The notes beneath the pieces are model-generated. The model had not been told where the DNA came from. It did not search any database and saw only the letters and a program-made list of their open reading frames with translations. DNA of 64,000 nt, taken from the NCBI RefSeq assembly GCF_035222375.1, contig NC_085890.1:3906001-3970000 (forward strand), given 5' to 3'. Both the position numbers and the translations under genes were made by a program. Within the stretch, counting starts at the first letter, position 1; every line of letters begins with the position of its first letter. The stretch is from Podospora pseudocomata (lineage: Eukaryota > Ascomycota > Sordariomycetes > Sordariales > Podosporaceae). Of this stretch, positions 35,649 through 47,673 are shown piece after piece.

Positions 35649-37491
35649 TCACCCGACCTGAACCTTTGCAATGTCTGTGCTCGCAGAAGTCCCGTCACTC
35701 GAAGCAGCCGCTTCTTCATCCTTCTTCTTCGCTACGCCTGGTTTCTTAATCGGCTTCCAATCAAGCACAAATGTGACAAGAAACGCACAACCGGCAGCAG
35801 CCACACTGATGTAGTATGTGTTCCTGAGGCCCAACACATATGCCGCAAGTACCCGTTCCACAGCTTCTGGACGCCCAATCCTTTCCAACACCTGTCGAAT
35901 CTGCGATGCGCCACTGTTCAGAATAATCGCAGGGTCAATTCCTGGAGCATCCCGCAGCATGTTGGTGATCAACCCGTTCTGAAAGACAGTTTGCGACACG
36001 GCAATGAATACCGCTCCCCCGAATGCCTGGAAGAACTGGACACATGCCGTGGCTTGCGCGATCAGTTCTTGAGGTAGACAGTTTTGCACGACTACTATTG
36101 GCGCCTGGAAGCAGACACCGGTTCCGAATCCCATGATGATTTGGTATCCGAACCACTTTGCAAAGGGGGTGTCGATCCAAAACGTGGCAATCAGTGCAGC
36201 GCCAGTCGTGAGAAAGGCAGTTTCGACAAACATGACGATGTTGTATGATCCGATGGCCGTGACGATTATACCACTGAGTACAGACGATACGACCATGGCT
36301 ATCAAGAAGGCGAGGAGCTTGATACCTGCCTCGACTGCATTGTTGCCCTGAACAGCTTGGAAATACAGTGCTGTGACCAGCTGTTAGTGAGTTGGGTACC
36401 TCGCCAAGACACCGAAAAGACTTACACAAATAATAGACCATCGGATAGAATGACGCGCCAAAGAACATGGCAAACATCATAGCCGCAAAGACGTTTCTGT
36501 TCCTGAAGAACCGCGGTGGAATGATCCCCTTGTCCTGCTGCCAAACCTCGACTCCCGCAAACACAGCACCTCCCACACTCGCCCCCACGAGAAGGCCAAT
36601 GACTTTCGAATCACTCCACGGATACTCAAGCCCTCCCCATTGCAACGCCAAAAGCAGCATGATCACGCTGGGAAGCATGATTACCGTGCCTACCAGATCC
36701 AGCTGCAAAACCCTCACCATCCTCCCCTGCGCAGGCAAACCAGAATCAGGCTTCTTGACCCGGAGAAAGAAAATAATGACCGCCATCGCCACGCCTCCAA
36801 TCGGGAGATTGATGTAGAAGCACCACCTCCAAGTCACCTTCTCGGCAAAAACACCGCCCAGCAACGGCCCGGCCACGCTTGATATCCCCCAAAGCGCACC
36901 AACCCCACCGAAAGCAGTCGGTCTTTTCCGGAGCGGCAGCAAGAGTCCAACGATGAAAAACGACCCGCTGAATATGCCTGCTGTACCCAACCCTGCGATC
37001 GCCCTGCCAACGATGAACACTGTCGAAGTCGGTGCCACGGCTGAGATCAGACTTCCCAGCTCAAAGAGAAAGACGGCGCTCAGGTAGGTGATTTTGATGT
37101 CGAAGAGTCGGTAGATTGTTCCGTAGAGGGGTTGAAGGGCGGTCATGGTGAGGAGGTAGGAGGCGCCATACCAGCCGATGTCGCGGGTGGAATCGAACTC
37201 GGACGTGATGGATCCCAAGGCTGGGGCGATAATGGTCTGATCGAGGGCGACGAGAAATATGGCGAGGCAGAGGGATAGGAGGACCAGCCAGAGTTTGAGG
37301 CCGTGAGGGAATTGTGACTCGTCATCTTCTGAGAGAGCATCGTTTTCGGTGGGTGTGGTAGTGTGTCCTGAGGCCTTCATGATGGCTGATGGAGCCAACT
37401 GTGGTCCATTGCTCCCGCTTTGGGGACCGGCGGTGAGGACGGTGGTATCTGGGGGAAGCTCATCCTGAAGAGGTTTTGCGGTGGCAGCCAT
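35649..37491 (-). CDS. MFS drug/toxin exporter, DHA2-like 14-TM (polyketide cluster)
   Basis: Exons 37491-36426 and 36370-35649 (56 bp GTAAGT-CAG intron, phase 1) give 595 aa. The ATG at 37491 follows an upstream TTG frame that is not used. A polar, charged N-terminus of about 80 residues leads into many hydrophobic helices. DHA motifs are LVALDQTIIAPAL in helix 1, WYGASYLLTMTALQPLYG in helix 2, GRAIAGLGTAGIFSG (motif C-like), and the DHA2 mark WRWCFYINLPIGG. It probably exports the polyketide at the plasma membrane. A TCGGCCGA lies 368 bp upstream. Confidence 0.94.
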
Positions 37492-38451
37492 GTTGGGCAG
37501 CGTGTGGTTGGCCAAGATGTATAAGCATAACAGATTTATTTGGTCATGGCGAGGTTAACTAAAGTAGGTCAGTTGACTAAACAAACACTACCGTGAGGCG
37601 GAGGGAAGGACACTAGGAAACAACCACTCCAGATCTGAGAGAATGGGCACCATAGTGTTTCTGGGCTCGCGTCTGTGTTGCGGCCCGCTCCACATTCACA
37701 CCAGCGCATTCGAGTCTACGTCCAAGCTTCCCGGACAGCACCAATGGCAGAAGGGAACTCGAGCACATTCTCCATACCCTTTCCACGTCGACACTCTTAA
37801 TAATCAACAAGCTTCTCTCACCCCTATGAAACATGGGGTGTTAGGTGTACACCATGCTTCGGCCGAAGGCATCCCTGGGTTTCGGCTTTAACCACGCCGC
37901 GAGTTTCTAATCTGTCAGGGGCAGCGTCCGCTAGGATCACACCCCTGTGTCAATATCGAGCTGTCGTGGCTGCTGCGTCGGCCCTAACCCTGACAACTGG
38001 ACTGAACCCCTGACCCCCTGAATCACTGAGCCCATTATTGTTGGCTGATGAATGAACGAGGACATAATCAATATCAAACTTTCTAGATGCCTTCCATCTT
38101 TGGACTTGGAAATGTGGGTTTGGGGTGTGTTGCAGGTCGGCGTCACCAACACGATCGCATTGAACCCGAAGACATGGGACTGGATAGGTAGATGATCGGC
38201 ACTATCTACACTGAGGTTCTGGGATTGAAACAAGCTTTGTGCAGGGCATGCACATATGGGTTGTGTCCATCAGAGCCACACCCAAGCCAAGTGTGAGACA
38301 TCGAGGTTACCAAAAGCCAGCTAAGGACGGTGGTGAAGGTACAAGGGATTTCTTGCAGACAGTTGGCTAGATCCACAGCAAACTACGGGTACCTTACTCA
38401 TCTCCACGTCTTTGGGCATTCCTCCCCACACCAAGATCCGCTAAGCTCCCG
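37492..38451. promoter_or_regulatory. MFS promoter / P450-2 3' flank
   Basis: 960 bp without a gene. It holds TCGGCCGA at 37859, inside a 10 bp palindrome. Confidence 0.5.
37859..37866. promoter_or_regulatory. TCGGCCGA site 5
   Basis: Within GCTTCGGCCGAAGGC, upstream of the exporter. It shares GCTTCGGCCGA with sites 1 and 4. Confidence 0.6.
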
Positions 38452-40304
38452 TTACCCCTTAATCACAGCCCTAACACCTTGACTGCCCCACACTGGGAAG
38501 GGGTTGAAAAAGTCATGGTCCCAAGCAATGTCCGCTTCTGTTGTTGCGTACAGCTCCATGGTTGGGAACACTCGATCTACCAGAAGAGCTAAAAGGACGT
38601 AAAGCTCACAGTACGCGAGACTGGATCATGTCAGACAGGGCATCTCAGAAGACGGAGGAGGTTGGATGAGGTTACTCACTTGATACCAATACAACCTCTG
38701 CTTCCCTTGGAGAAGCTCAGCAACGCTCGGTCAAGGTCCTTCCGATGCTGATTCTTCTCATCGAGCCACCGTTCCGGAATGAAGGAGTGGGAGTCGGGGA
38801 AAATGCTCTCGTCGTGATGAGTGATCACGGCAGACATGCCGATCGCATAACCCCTGGGAATCACGTACTGGGCCTTTTCTTCCTTGTTGGCGCCCGGTCG
38901 CCTCCAGGTCCCTTGATAGAAAAGGTCCTCGGTAGGAGCAACGCGAGAGCTGCGGCTGGCGAGACCATACGACAACCTCAGACCCTCGTAAAGGACAGCA
39001 CCCAAATAGGGAAGCCCCTCCAACGTTTTCCAGTCTGGCACTTCGCCATTGTTTGCTCTCACAACCTCCCTCACCTCATCTGTTAGTTTTCTCAAGATCT
39101 CCGGCTTCGTCAGGACATGATAGGTGATGACCGTCAACGCCCAGCTGACCGTTTCCGTGCCTGCCACGAAGAGGGAAAAGCCTTCTTCCACCAGGCGCTG
39201 GAGCGTCTTTTCGGCTGGCGGCAAATCCTTGTTTTGCAAAACCGAGCCGAAAACTGTTTTCTCGCTGTCGTCAACACCCTTGTCAAGATTTGCTTGAGCA
39301 CGCTTAACGTAATTTGGCATGTCGACGATAAGCACGTTGAAGAGAGTCTCCATGTCTTCTGACAGACGGCGAGTGAACCTAATTGTCTGTCAGTTCAGAT
39401 GCAAAATTGGAAGTCAAGAGGCCAAATTCTTACATGGCCATTGCAAACCCGGCGTGTTTCAGCCATGGAATGAAACGAAACAAGTACACCAATTTCAGCT
39501 GCGCATACAGAGGCTCTCGGAAGTTTGGCTCCCAACCTTTCTGAGCTACCAGTCCCAGGTTGTCACCGAGGCAGTAGCCCGTGATGACATCGGTGGTAAA
39601 CAAGCTCAAGGCGGTAGTGACGTCGAACGGGGCCTCTTTTCCGACCGTGAGAATCTTGTCACAGAGACGCTCGGCCAGATCTCGGATGGTCGGCTCAAGA
39701 CGGAAGACTTGGGCGCGAGAAAAGAACTTGTTCAGGGCGTTTCGGCGCACGCGGTGGAGGTCGTGGCTGGTTGTAGAAAAGGTCGCGTTTTCGGCACTGA
39801 AAAGGGTTTTGAGTCAGTGATTGGGAACTTCAAGATGAATGTTGGCGTATTCTAAACTCACACCCCACTGCCTCGCACTTGATGCATTGGCTTGTCTCGC
39901 TTTCTGCTGCCTCCTGCGTATATCTCGTCAATGAAGTGACGATCAGCGCAGTGGACTTCGTGAGGATTGATCCGGACGATTGGTCCTGAAATAGTGTCAG
40001 CCATCGAATATGAACCATAGACTGGCACAAATCACAAACCATATTTATCATGCATCTTCTGGATCTGCTTGGTGTAGAGCCCTGACCTCACAACATCGTA
40101 CCAGAATTCTGGTATGTATGTGGCCCTCGATAGCAGAGGTCCAGGAATGTGCGCAAGAGGGTGGAAAAACAGATTGTAGATCACCTTGACCAGGTGATAA
40201 GCCAGCCATGTCCCAGAGGAAACAAGAACAAACGATGTCAATATTTCGCCCGCTGTCCTGTTTCCACTGTAGGAGACAAACAGCTCTTGCAATGACGGCG
40301 ACAT
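38452..40304 (-). CDS. Cytochrome P450 monooxygenase 2 (polyketide cluster)
   Basis: Five exons: 40304-40040, 39985-39862, 39796-39434, 39378-38680 and 38620-38452, all GT-AG with matching phases, 539 aa. The last exon ([14 protein letters not shown] ... AVIKG) lies beyond the long open frame. An N-terminal anchor ([19 protein letters not shown]) precedes the hinge [11 protein letters not shown]. Other motifs are I-helix [10 protein letters not shown], ExxR in YEGLR, and haem loop [10 protein letters not shown]. The overall pattern resembles fungal Tri4/CYP58-like oxygenases, but the family is not fixed. It would add a second oxidation to the polyketide. A TCGGCCGA lies about 400 bp upstream. 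Confidence 0.93.
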
Positions 40305-42667
40305 ATTGTTGAATAGTGAGGCTCAAATGAGCAGGTGATTTCAGTTCGAGACAGTGGCTAGGTATTCTAGAGCCTCAAGAGATAGACATGTCGGATATGT
40401 AAGACCCAATCTAGTACATGAATGCGGGGAGCATCTGATAGACTGCCATGCAATGAGTACAGTGGCTATCTGCAAAGCGAAGCGACTAGGAGTGTGCTAA
40501 CCGACTCGGCAGGAAATTCACCCTTGCTGAAGGGAATTTAGCCCGATCTTACTTTGAGGCTGCTCACACTGGCAGCAGGAAAAGCCCGCGCTGGATGTCT
40601 CCCGGACCCGCAGCACGGAAGATGGACCACCCCGCCCCGGCCCGTGGACAGGGGTCCATCGGGCATCAGGCTGCATAACTTAGATAAACATACTTAGCAT
40701 TCGGCCGAGACTGTGAGCAGTACCTAGGTACCTACCTTAGCTTGAAGAGCTGTATGATTGGCCGTTAACCGCCGTGCAACCTGGATGATACGTGTGTGGA
40801 GGCTTGCCACATTTGTTGGTTTGGGGCGCAAAAAGCTCAATAATACTCATGGTGAATGAAGACGTCTTATCCGGCTGAAGTGTAGATCTTCCTTCAATCG
40901 GTCATGAGTGAATAAGACGGCACGGTGACGTTCTGGATAATCGACCATATCCTAATGATCTAGGCGGTACCTTTGAGCGTAGCGGCATGTATGTGTCAAC
41001 GCATCCGGAGGACCGTAAAATAGGAAGGTAGGTTTGATCGTCTTAAGAACTTTGGGCGGTCGGCGATGGCGAAAATATATCAGTTCAAGTAGGTATATAC
41101 TCAGGTGGTGAGGTTAGTTGCTGTTCTCATTCATTACTCACTCTGTCCGTCCATTCAGCCACCGGAACATGTGATTACTTGCCTATATGCTCGGAATTCG
41201 TATCTTTGCAGATAGTGCGATCAATTAATCACCAATCCCTCTCACTAGCCCATTTTTTAATCGTGACATAGGTACACAACCTCGTGGCTGAAACCACCTG
41301 ACGTCACCAAAATGATTGTCCCCAAAAGCACTCACCTCAATACCTGTACTTTTTTCTATCCGTCTACTGTACCACACACCTTCCCTGCGCATTACCCAAT
41401 CAGGTAGTCCTGGTATTGACCTGTGTTCTGACACAGATGTTGACTTGCGCCACGGATCATTAGCTCTCGTTGTAAGAATGTGCAACGACAACGCCAGAAC
41501 GGGAAGTGAGCATATAATGGCGAGAGTGCATCTCACGTTATCTATCAGATGATACTAAATGGCTGGTAACCAGTCGAGCATGAGGGTCCTGCGATTGCGT
41601 AGTCGTGTATCATCAGCAATGATCACCGACATCGAAGCAGGTTGTCGTTGCTGGTTTCTCTCATTGGATCAGGAGATTGCTACCGTCCAGGCAGGACCTT
41701 CGATCAATCCATGCATGTTCACGATTTAACTTTAAATCATGTGTTCGTGGGGGTTTGGTTCTAGAGCCCAAGTTGTTATCTGTGTACCATACGTAGGTAC
41801 GTACCTGACCACAAAGGTGATTTGATGGATTTAAAATCGGGGTTCGGCAGGTAGATAAGTCGTTGTCCAGTTGAGTAAACACATGGGAATGACACGGAGA
41901 TGGGTGCGTTCAATATAGAGGACGACAGACGTCCAGATGCGGGAATAGGTGAAAGCCGACTTTCTGCCACTAACTCCATTAGTTCATGCCAATATGAACC
42001 TGCTTGAACAATACCTTCGTATCAGTCGTGGTTTGATCTAAGGGTACGTGGACCGCAGGTAAAACTTCATTTATCTGACCCAAGCTTGTTCCTACGTCTT
42101 GTGATGCGGGCAGACGGCAGTTTGGGCAGCCCCTCCAGTTGCGAATAGTGCTCTTGACCACCTAACACAGAGGACTCGGAACATGGCCTACCTCGAAGCA
42201 TTGGCTGTCTATCCTGTGCTGACATACTGATCAGTAAGTAGGTAGCGAGTGACATACGAGCAGGCCAGGTAGAAATCTTGTACGTAAAACAGCCTGGGAA
42301 TGCTTCTGAACACGTCGTTCAGGGAGCAATATCTCGCCGAGTGCTGACAGGAGTGGATCTCGAAACTCGAAGTTGTCGACAAGTTGTGGACATCGCCTTC
42401 CGACTCCCCGTTCAGGGGCAAATAAACTTCCATGAATGCCTGCTTTGGGGTTGGAGTGCAGAGCTCGCTTTTTCAGATGCAGGACGATCCCACACCCCCG
42501 GCGATGGGGGTGTTGACTGGTGGGGGGCTCGGCAGGGCTGGCGGCTACCTGTCAGAAAACCGGGGATAACCAGCAGAAAGCCCCGGTTTCGATTCTTCAT
42601 CCTGAAGCGTTTTACTCCCCATCACCAGCTCTTGCTTTTTCTTGGTTTTGTTTCCAGGTTGTTGAGA
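40305..42667. promoter_or_regulatory. Divergent region, P450-2 / Zn2Cys6 factor; no gene seen
   Basis: 2.36 kb with no supported gene. TCGGCCGA at 40701 is near P450-2. The half next to the regulator has no copy. TAGGTACC-type palindromes (for example 40721-40737) are present, as in many Sordariales intergenic regions. Confidence 0.5.
40701..40708. promoter_or_regulatory. TCGGCCGA site 6
   Basis: About 400 bp upstream of the P450-2 start codon. Confidence 0.6.
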
Positions 42668-45170
42668 ATGAGTTCCCGAAAACGTAGGTCAATCGCAAGC
42701 TGCTCCAACTGCTATCTCAGAAAGTTAGTAATTGCCCCGTACTTATCTCATCACTGACTGACTGACACACATTTGTTGCAGGCAAAAGGTGGGTTTCACT
42801 GCCGATTCCGACCCCCGTCCCCGCCCTACCGCAGAAGCCCGTCCCCTGTTTGCTCCCCGTTAGCGCTACGGAGAGAAGAGAGCCAGCGCACTAACACCGC
42901 TAAATGCCCTGTAGTGTGATCGCACCAAGCCAGTTTGCACCTTGTGCAATCGACGTGGTGTCCCTGATGATTGCGTTTACTACTCCAACAACGACAGCCA
43001 CACGTCCAGCCCGACCGCCGTCGAATCCCAACCCGAAGAAATAATACACAACCCAAGGCTTTCTGTTGCTCATGTTGCCAGACCCATCGACAAGCCAATA
43101 CCACCCGGAAATGCCTTTGGCAGCGGTTTGGAGCGGGGGCCCTGGAGCGCGCGACACGAATGGTCAATATACGTCAGATCGTTAACTCCACCAACACCGT
43201 CGTCGAGACCTGCTCCGTCTCTTGCAGACTCGTTTGGATACTTCCAGTACTCCAACAGTAATACATTGGCATTGATTCAAAAGGTTGGTACCTGACTACC
43301 TTGGTTAGACACTTACTGATCGTTCTTTTCGTCTACTATCTAGTTAGGAGCAGATCACCATGATCCTTCTTCCACCGCGACAACGCGCGAGCCGACCCTG
43401 TCCCCCGAAAGCACCGACGATGTTCACCGCATCCTGGAAAGAATACCCGACCGCCAAATCCTCGACTTCCTGGTGCAGTACTTTAGGACCGAGGTGAACT
43501 GGATGGACCACTTGGTGCATATCCCTTCGTTCTACCCGCAATATCAGGCATGGTTTGCGCTTGAGCAAATAACAACCGTCGCCGAGGTCGACTTTGCGAT
43601 TCTCGTCTTGCGTCTCTGCTCCTACACCTTGCAATTCCTGCCGTCTCCCTCTTATACACTGGACAAGATTCGTGGAGTACTGCTGGCCCAGATACGGACG
43701 TGTTGCGACGAGACAGCCGACAGCCTCGAGAGCATCAGCACACAGACAGACAGCCGCGGATCTCTCGTTAGGACCCAGTCTCTGGCCTTTTATGCATTGC
43801 AGTGCCAGATGGAGGGGAAGACACGGGGTTTCTGGGAGGCTTTGAGCCGCGCTATACGGGTAGGACAGGATGCCGGTATCCATTGCGACGCTGTCAGTCA
43901 TCACAAAGGCATCGACAGGGTAGAGCGGGAGATGAGACGGAGGACATACTGCAACCTCTTCGTCTGGGACTCGCTCCTTTCACGCCAACTGGATCGTATC
44001 CCGTTCATTCCTGGCCGCATGGAGGATGCAAACTGGCCAGACATACGTTTACTTCAGCCACCACATCGGAGAGACACCGAAGGGGAAATCCCAAGTGGCA
44101 TGGAACCCACCATTGCCGAGGCACCAGATCCATTCACGGAACGCCTCCTTCAGGCCAAGTTGGCCGACTTTTGGCGCGGTGCCGGGGTGGGACAGCGCGC
44201 CGATTACGACATGAGTCTCCGAGAAGATCTCTACGAAGTCTTCAGCCGCGAGTACATCGACCGACTTCCTCCTCCTTTCGCCCTCCACAACCCGGATGAG
44301 CGGTGGGATGATCGTTTTCCCAAGCTGCGCCTCCAGCGTAAACTTCTGCATATGGCCATCTACGACTCAATATTGTGGAATTTCCGGCCCCTCCTTCTTC
44401 GCAAGCCTTCTCCCCTACCAGCCTACAAGTCCGTTATGTTGAGCTGCCAAAAGCGAAAGCTGGCGGCAGCGGCACTGTGTGCGCTGGAGGCAGTGACACA
44501 GCTTCACGCGCTGCTTCACGGCTGCCACACACGCCTCGCCAGCATTGTCGTCACCACCTTTGAATCGGCCGTGGTCCTCGTGTATCTGGCAGGTGACCAA
44601 ACCTTCCCCGAGGACTGCCCCCCGCAGCATATTTCCCCGCCGGATGCCTTCAAATCGGACCCTTTGCAAGAGGGGATCTGCAAGGTCTCGCTAACTGTAA
44701 CGCTGCAAGCGATCCAAGGGGCCCTGAAGCGTCTCAAGATGCTTGCCGAAGTGAGCAGCATGGCAGACGTTGCAGCCACCACTCTGATACGCCTCATGAA
44801 CAAGGTGGCGGTCTTGGCTACAGAACGGGAAGCACCAGAGCAGATCCACCACGCTTTCAGCAACAGGGCGGCAAGGCCGATGGTGCTTGGCACTACGCGG
44901 CCGCACGCCTCTTCGACCACTTCACTACCAACATCACATATGAGCAGCATATCACTACCACTGGCGACCTCGGCACCTGGAGCTAACAACATTAATCCAT
45001 GGCTTTCAGAGACCATGTCAGACATGAGGTCAGTGGACGAGTACATGTCCGGAATGAACGAGGATATACATGCTACCTCCGGCTCAGGAGATATCTCAGG
45101 CACCTGGCCTTCTTTTGACCCGTCACAACTATACGGACCGGGGGTTTTTGGAATTTTGGAGGAGGCATGA
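42668..45170 (+). CDS. Zn2Cys6 transcription factor (likely cluster regulator)
   Basis: Four exons: 42668-42723, a 7 bp microexon 42782-42788, 42915-43283 and 43344-45170, giving 752 aa. Only this splicing completes the zinc cluster: CSNC, then KQKC across the microexon, then C-x2-C-x8-C (CTLCNRRGVPDDC), i.e. CX2CX6CX6CX2CX8C at residues 12-41, after a basic SSRKRRS start. A fungal-TF MHR domain follows (WEALSRAIRVGQDAGIHCD ... EREMRRRTYCNLFVWDSLLSRQL). Such proteins dimerise and bind inverted CGG/CCG triplets; TCGGCCGA is CGG-CCG with no spacer. It sits at the right edge of the cluster. Its own promoter lacks the motif. Confidence 0.92.
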
Positions 45171-46471
45171 ATTGGAAGATAAAAAAGTTACCTGGGTACA
45201 ACAAACAAGACTTTTCACACACACTCGCATACCTATTCTTGTTTCTTTTGCAACTCATCTCCACCGTAACTGCACGAACACAATATCACTTTTAGCCGGA
45301 GAGCGGACCGGAGTGGTTAATCCCGAAAGCTGTTGGCCATCTCATCGGCGATAAGAAGACAGTGCCAGCAAGGAACAAGGCAGCCATACACACACCCCAC
45401 ACACACACAACGACGAACAAAGCAATACATCCACGATCGTATCCGCACAGCGAGTCGTCCCGTGTTCCCAGAGGGATTTTCATGATTCAAGCAATAAATA
45501 CCACGATGCAGAAGATAAGCATAAAGTTTCTCGGGGAAACTTTGAAGTGTGAACAGGAGGGGGGACCAATCATGGCCAATAGTCGGCATGGAATCGTCGT
45601 TCCTCGGTCAAAAAGCAGTTGCCTCTTTGAAGAATACACGCCATCAACATCGATACACATGTAGGCTACAACGCTCCCGGGAGGACCTTCCTGACTGGGT
45701 TCCATGTCAGCCAAAATCCGCCGGAAGTGAAGCCCCGGACCCTGGTCCGCGGGAAGACGGGATGGGGCGTCTTTTAAACAGCCTTGGCACCTGGGCTCCC
45801 CACCTTGCGCTTGGGGGTTTGGCAGTCAATGCGGTCAAAGTTCCGCTGTCATTCCGCCCTCGTTCCGTGGTGGAAGCAGCGGGGTTTAAGGCGATGGTGA
45901 ACCGATTGGCCTTTCTTTGCGAAGTTGGGTGTCAGAAAGACGACGTGATGACCAAACAAACAGTCACAAGGAATTTCTCTCTCAAGGTGTCAGGACCCCA
46001 GATCAGCATGGGTCCAGCGCAACCCCCGTCGTGATAACCGCTAATGCTGTGCTAAATCGCTTGTCGTTGACAGATCCACCCTAGTTCCACGCCGCCGACC
46101 TTATTTTGACGACTTGGACTTGGCTTGCACTTGGTGGATGGTGAAGGGTCCAGCTGTCGTCTTCTGGAATGTCATGGTGAGAGCCTCATTCGATTTTCAC
46201 ATGGCGAAAGACTACCCGAGCGCATGCGCTACCCAGCCTTGGCTGTGACCCTGCTTCCTGTGTGCCAGATCATGCCATTGTAGCCATGCGGAGATCGTGC
46301 GCTCGTGATTGGCATCTTGACGCGAGATGACTTAACCTTGGTGGTGATACAGCATTTGGTGTTACACGGCATTGAAGCCGAAGAAATGCACATGGGATGA
46401 ACTGTTTCTATTCCACGTTCGGCCTGCCAGCATGTATTCACATGCACCTCGCCATCACCATTACTGGCCAT
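45171..46471. other. Intergenic; no gene seen
   Basis: 1.3 kb between the regulator (plus) and SDR-2 (minus), which converge. A CA-repeat tract is at 45388-45411. The open frames look random. Confidence 0.5.
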
Positions 46472-47352
46472 TCACCAAGGCGCGTTGGTGCCATCGTACA
46501 CGTTTGCCCTCCCCGGAGCGGGCTTGTCCCAGCCCTCGACGAATACCTTGGGTAGCTTCCCGTTGACTTCCTTTTGGCTCTTGTTGAAGATGATGTCGAG
46601 AGAGGCCTTGGCGCCCTGCTCAGCGGTCAAGTCGGCCATGTCACCACCTCCGAGCTCTGTCTTCATCCACTATTTCCGGATATTAGCATTCATCATCATT
46701 CACGGGACGCCGAGCAAACTTACGCCAGGGCAAAGAGCAATGAAAGTGAAGCCATCCTTCTCGTGGTCAAGAGCCCACTGCACGGTCAGAGCGTTGAGAG
46801 CAGCCTTTGTGATCTTGTACGCGGGACCAGGAAACTGAACGAAATGCTCTGCCAGACTGATGGAGCCAAGGGTAGTGGAAATGTTGGCCACCTTCTTCAG
46901 CTGGCCCTTTTCGAGAAGTGGGAAGAAGGCTTGGGTTACCCAGTGAACGCCTTGGACGTTGACCAGGAAGCTGGAAGAGAGGTTGTCCCTTTGGAAGTGT
47001 CAGCGCTCGTTCAGGGGGAACCGATGGATCAAGAAGGCACTCACATGGACTTTGTCCCTTGGAACGCATATTCACAGATACCAGCATTGTTGATCAGGAC
47101 ATCGAGACCCTTGCCGCCGAGCTTGGCCTCTGTCTCGGCAGCGGCCTTCTTGATGGACTCTTGGTCTGTCACGTCAAGCTTGACCCATTCGGCACGGCCA
47201 GAAGAGCTGTTGACAACTTCACTGAGGGCTGAAGAGTCGCTGCGGGAAGAAGCGATAATTTTGCTGACTTTGGAAGTGGGCAGAGCTAAAAGCTCCTTGA
47301 CCAGAGCCAAGCCGAATCCTCTAGAGGCGCCGGTGATGAAGAAGGAAGCCAT
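46472..47352 (-). CDS. Short-chain dehydrogenase/reductase 2
   Basis: Exons 47352-47045, 46988-46724 and 46669-46472 give 256 aa with consistent phases and GT-AG introns. Motifs are TGASRGFG at the N-terminus, DV in KLDVTDQ, NNAG, the catalytic Y-x3-K as YKITK, and the late PGWMKTELGG. It resembles the small 'C-factor'/carbonyl reductase-like SDR group of fungi. It faces away from the methyltransferase at 48141, across a 0.8 kb gap that contains one TCGGCCGA. Cluster membership is uncertain. Confidence 0.9.
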
Positions 47353-47673
47353 GGTTGTGAGTTTGTGTATGCAAGCTTGAAATGGTGTCGATTTCGTGCG
47401 TGCGTTAGTGGATGTGAGATTTCTGGTGGTTGTGTGGGCTATAGATGGACCTCACTCAGAATATGCAGTGGAGGAAATATGGGATACCCGATAATGTATA
47501 GCGGCCAAGCCAAATCACGGTACGCATGCGGTTAGGGCCAGAGACGGGAATGCAGGCTGTTTCCATGATCGCAGGATTTGTCAGTGAGGGGGTGGTTGAG
47601 AATGACCAATGGTTATGGTGGGGAATATGCGGCTCGATGGTGGATGATCTGCCCTTCTTTGTTTGTTTAATCG

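Noticed and set aside
36377-36426. Frame switch in the MFS gene as a break
   Set aside because: A normal 56 bp GTAAGT-CAG intron in phase explains it.
44516-45103. 195 aa minus-strand frame within the regulator gene
   Set aside because: Antisense shadow of the Zn2Cys6 factor's last exon.
45549-46034. 161 aa plus-strand frame
   Set aside because: No recognisable features, and composition is unlike neighbouring exons.
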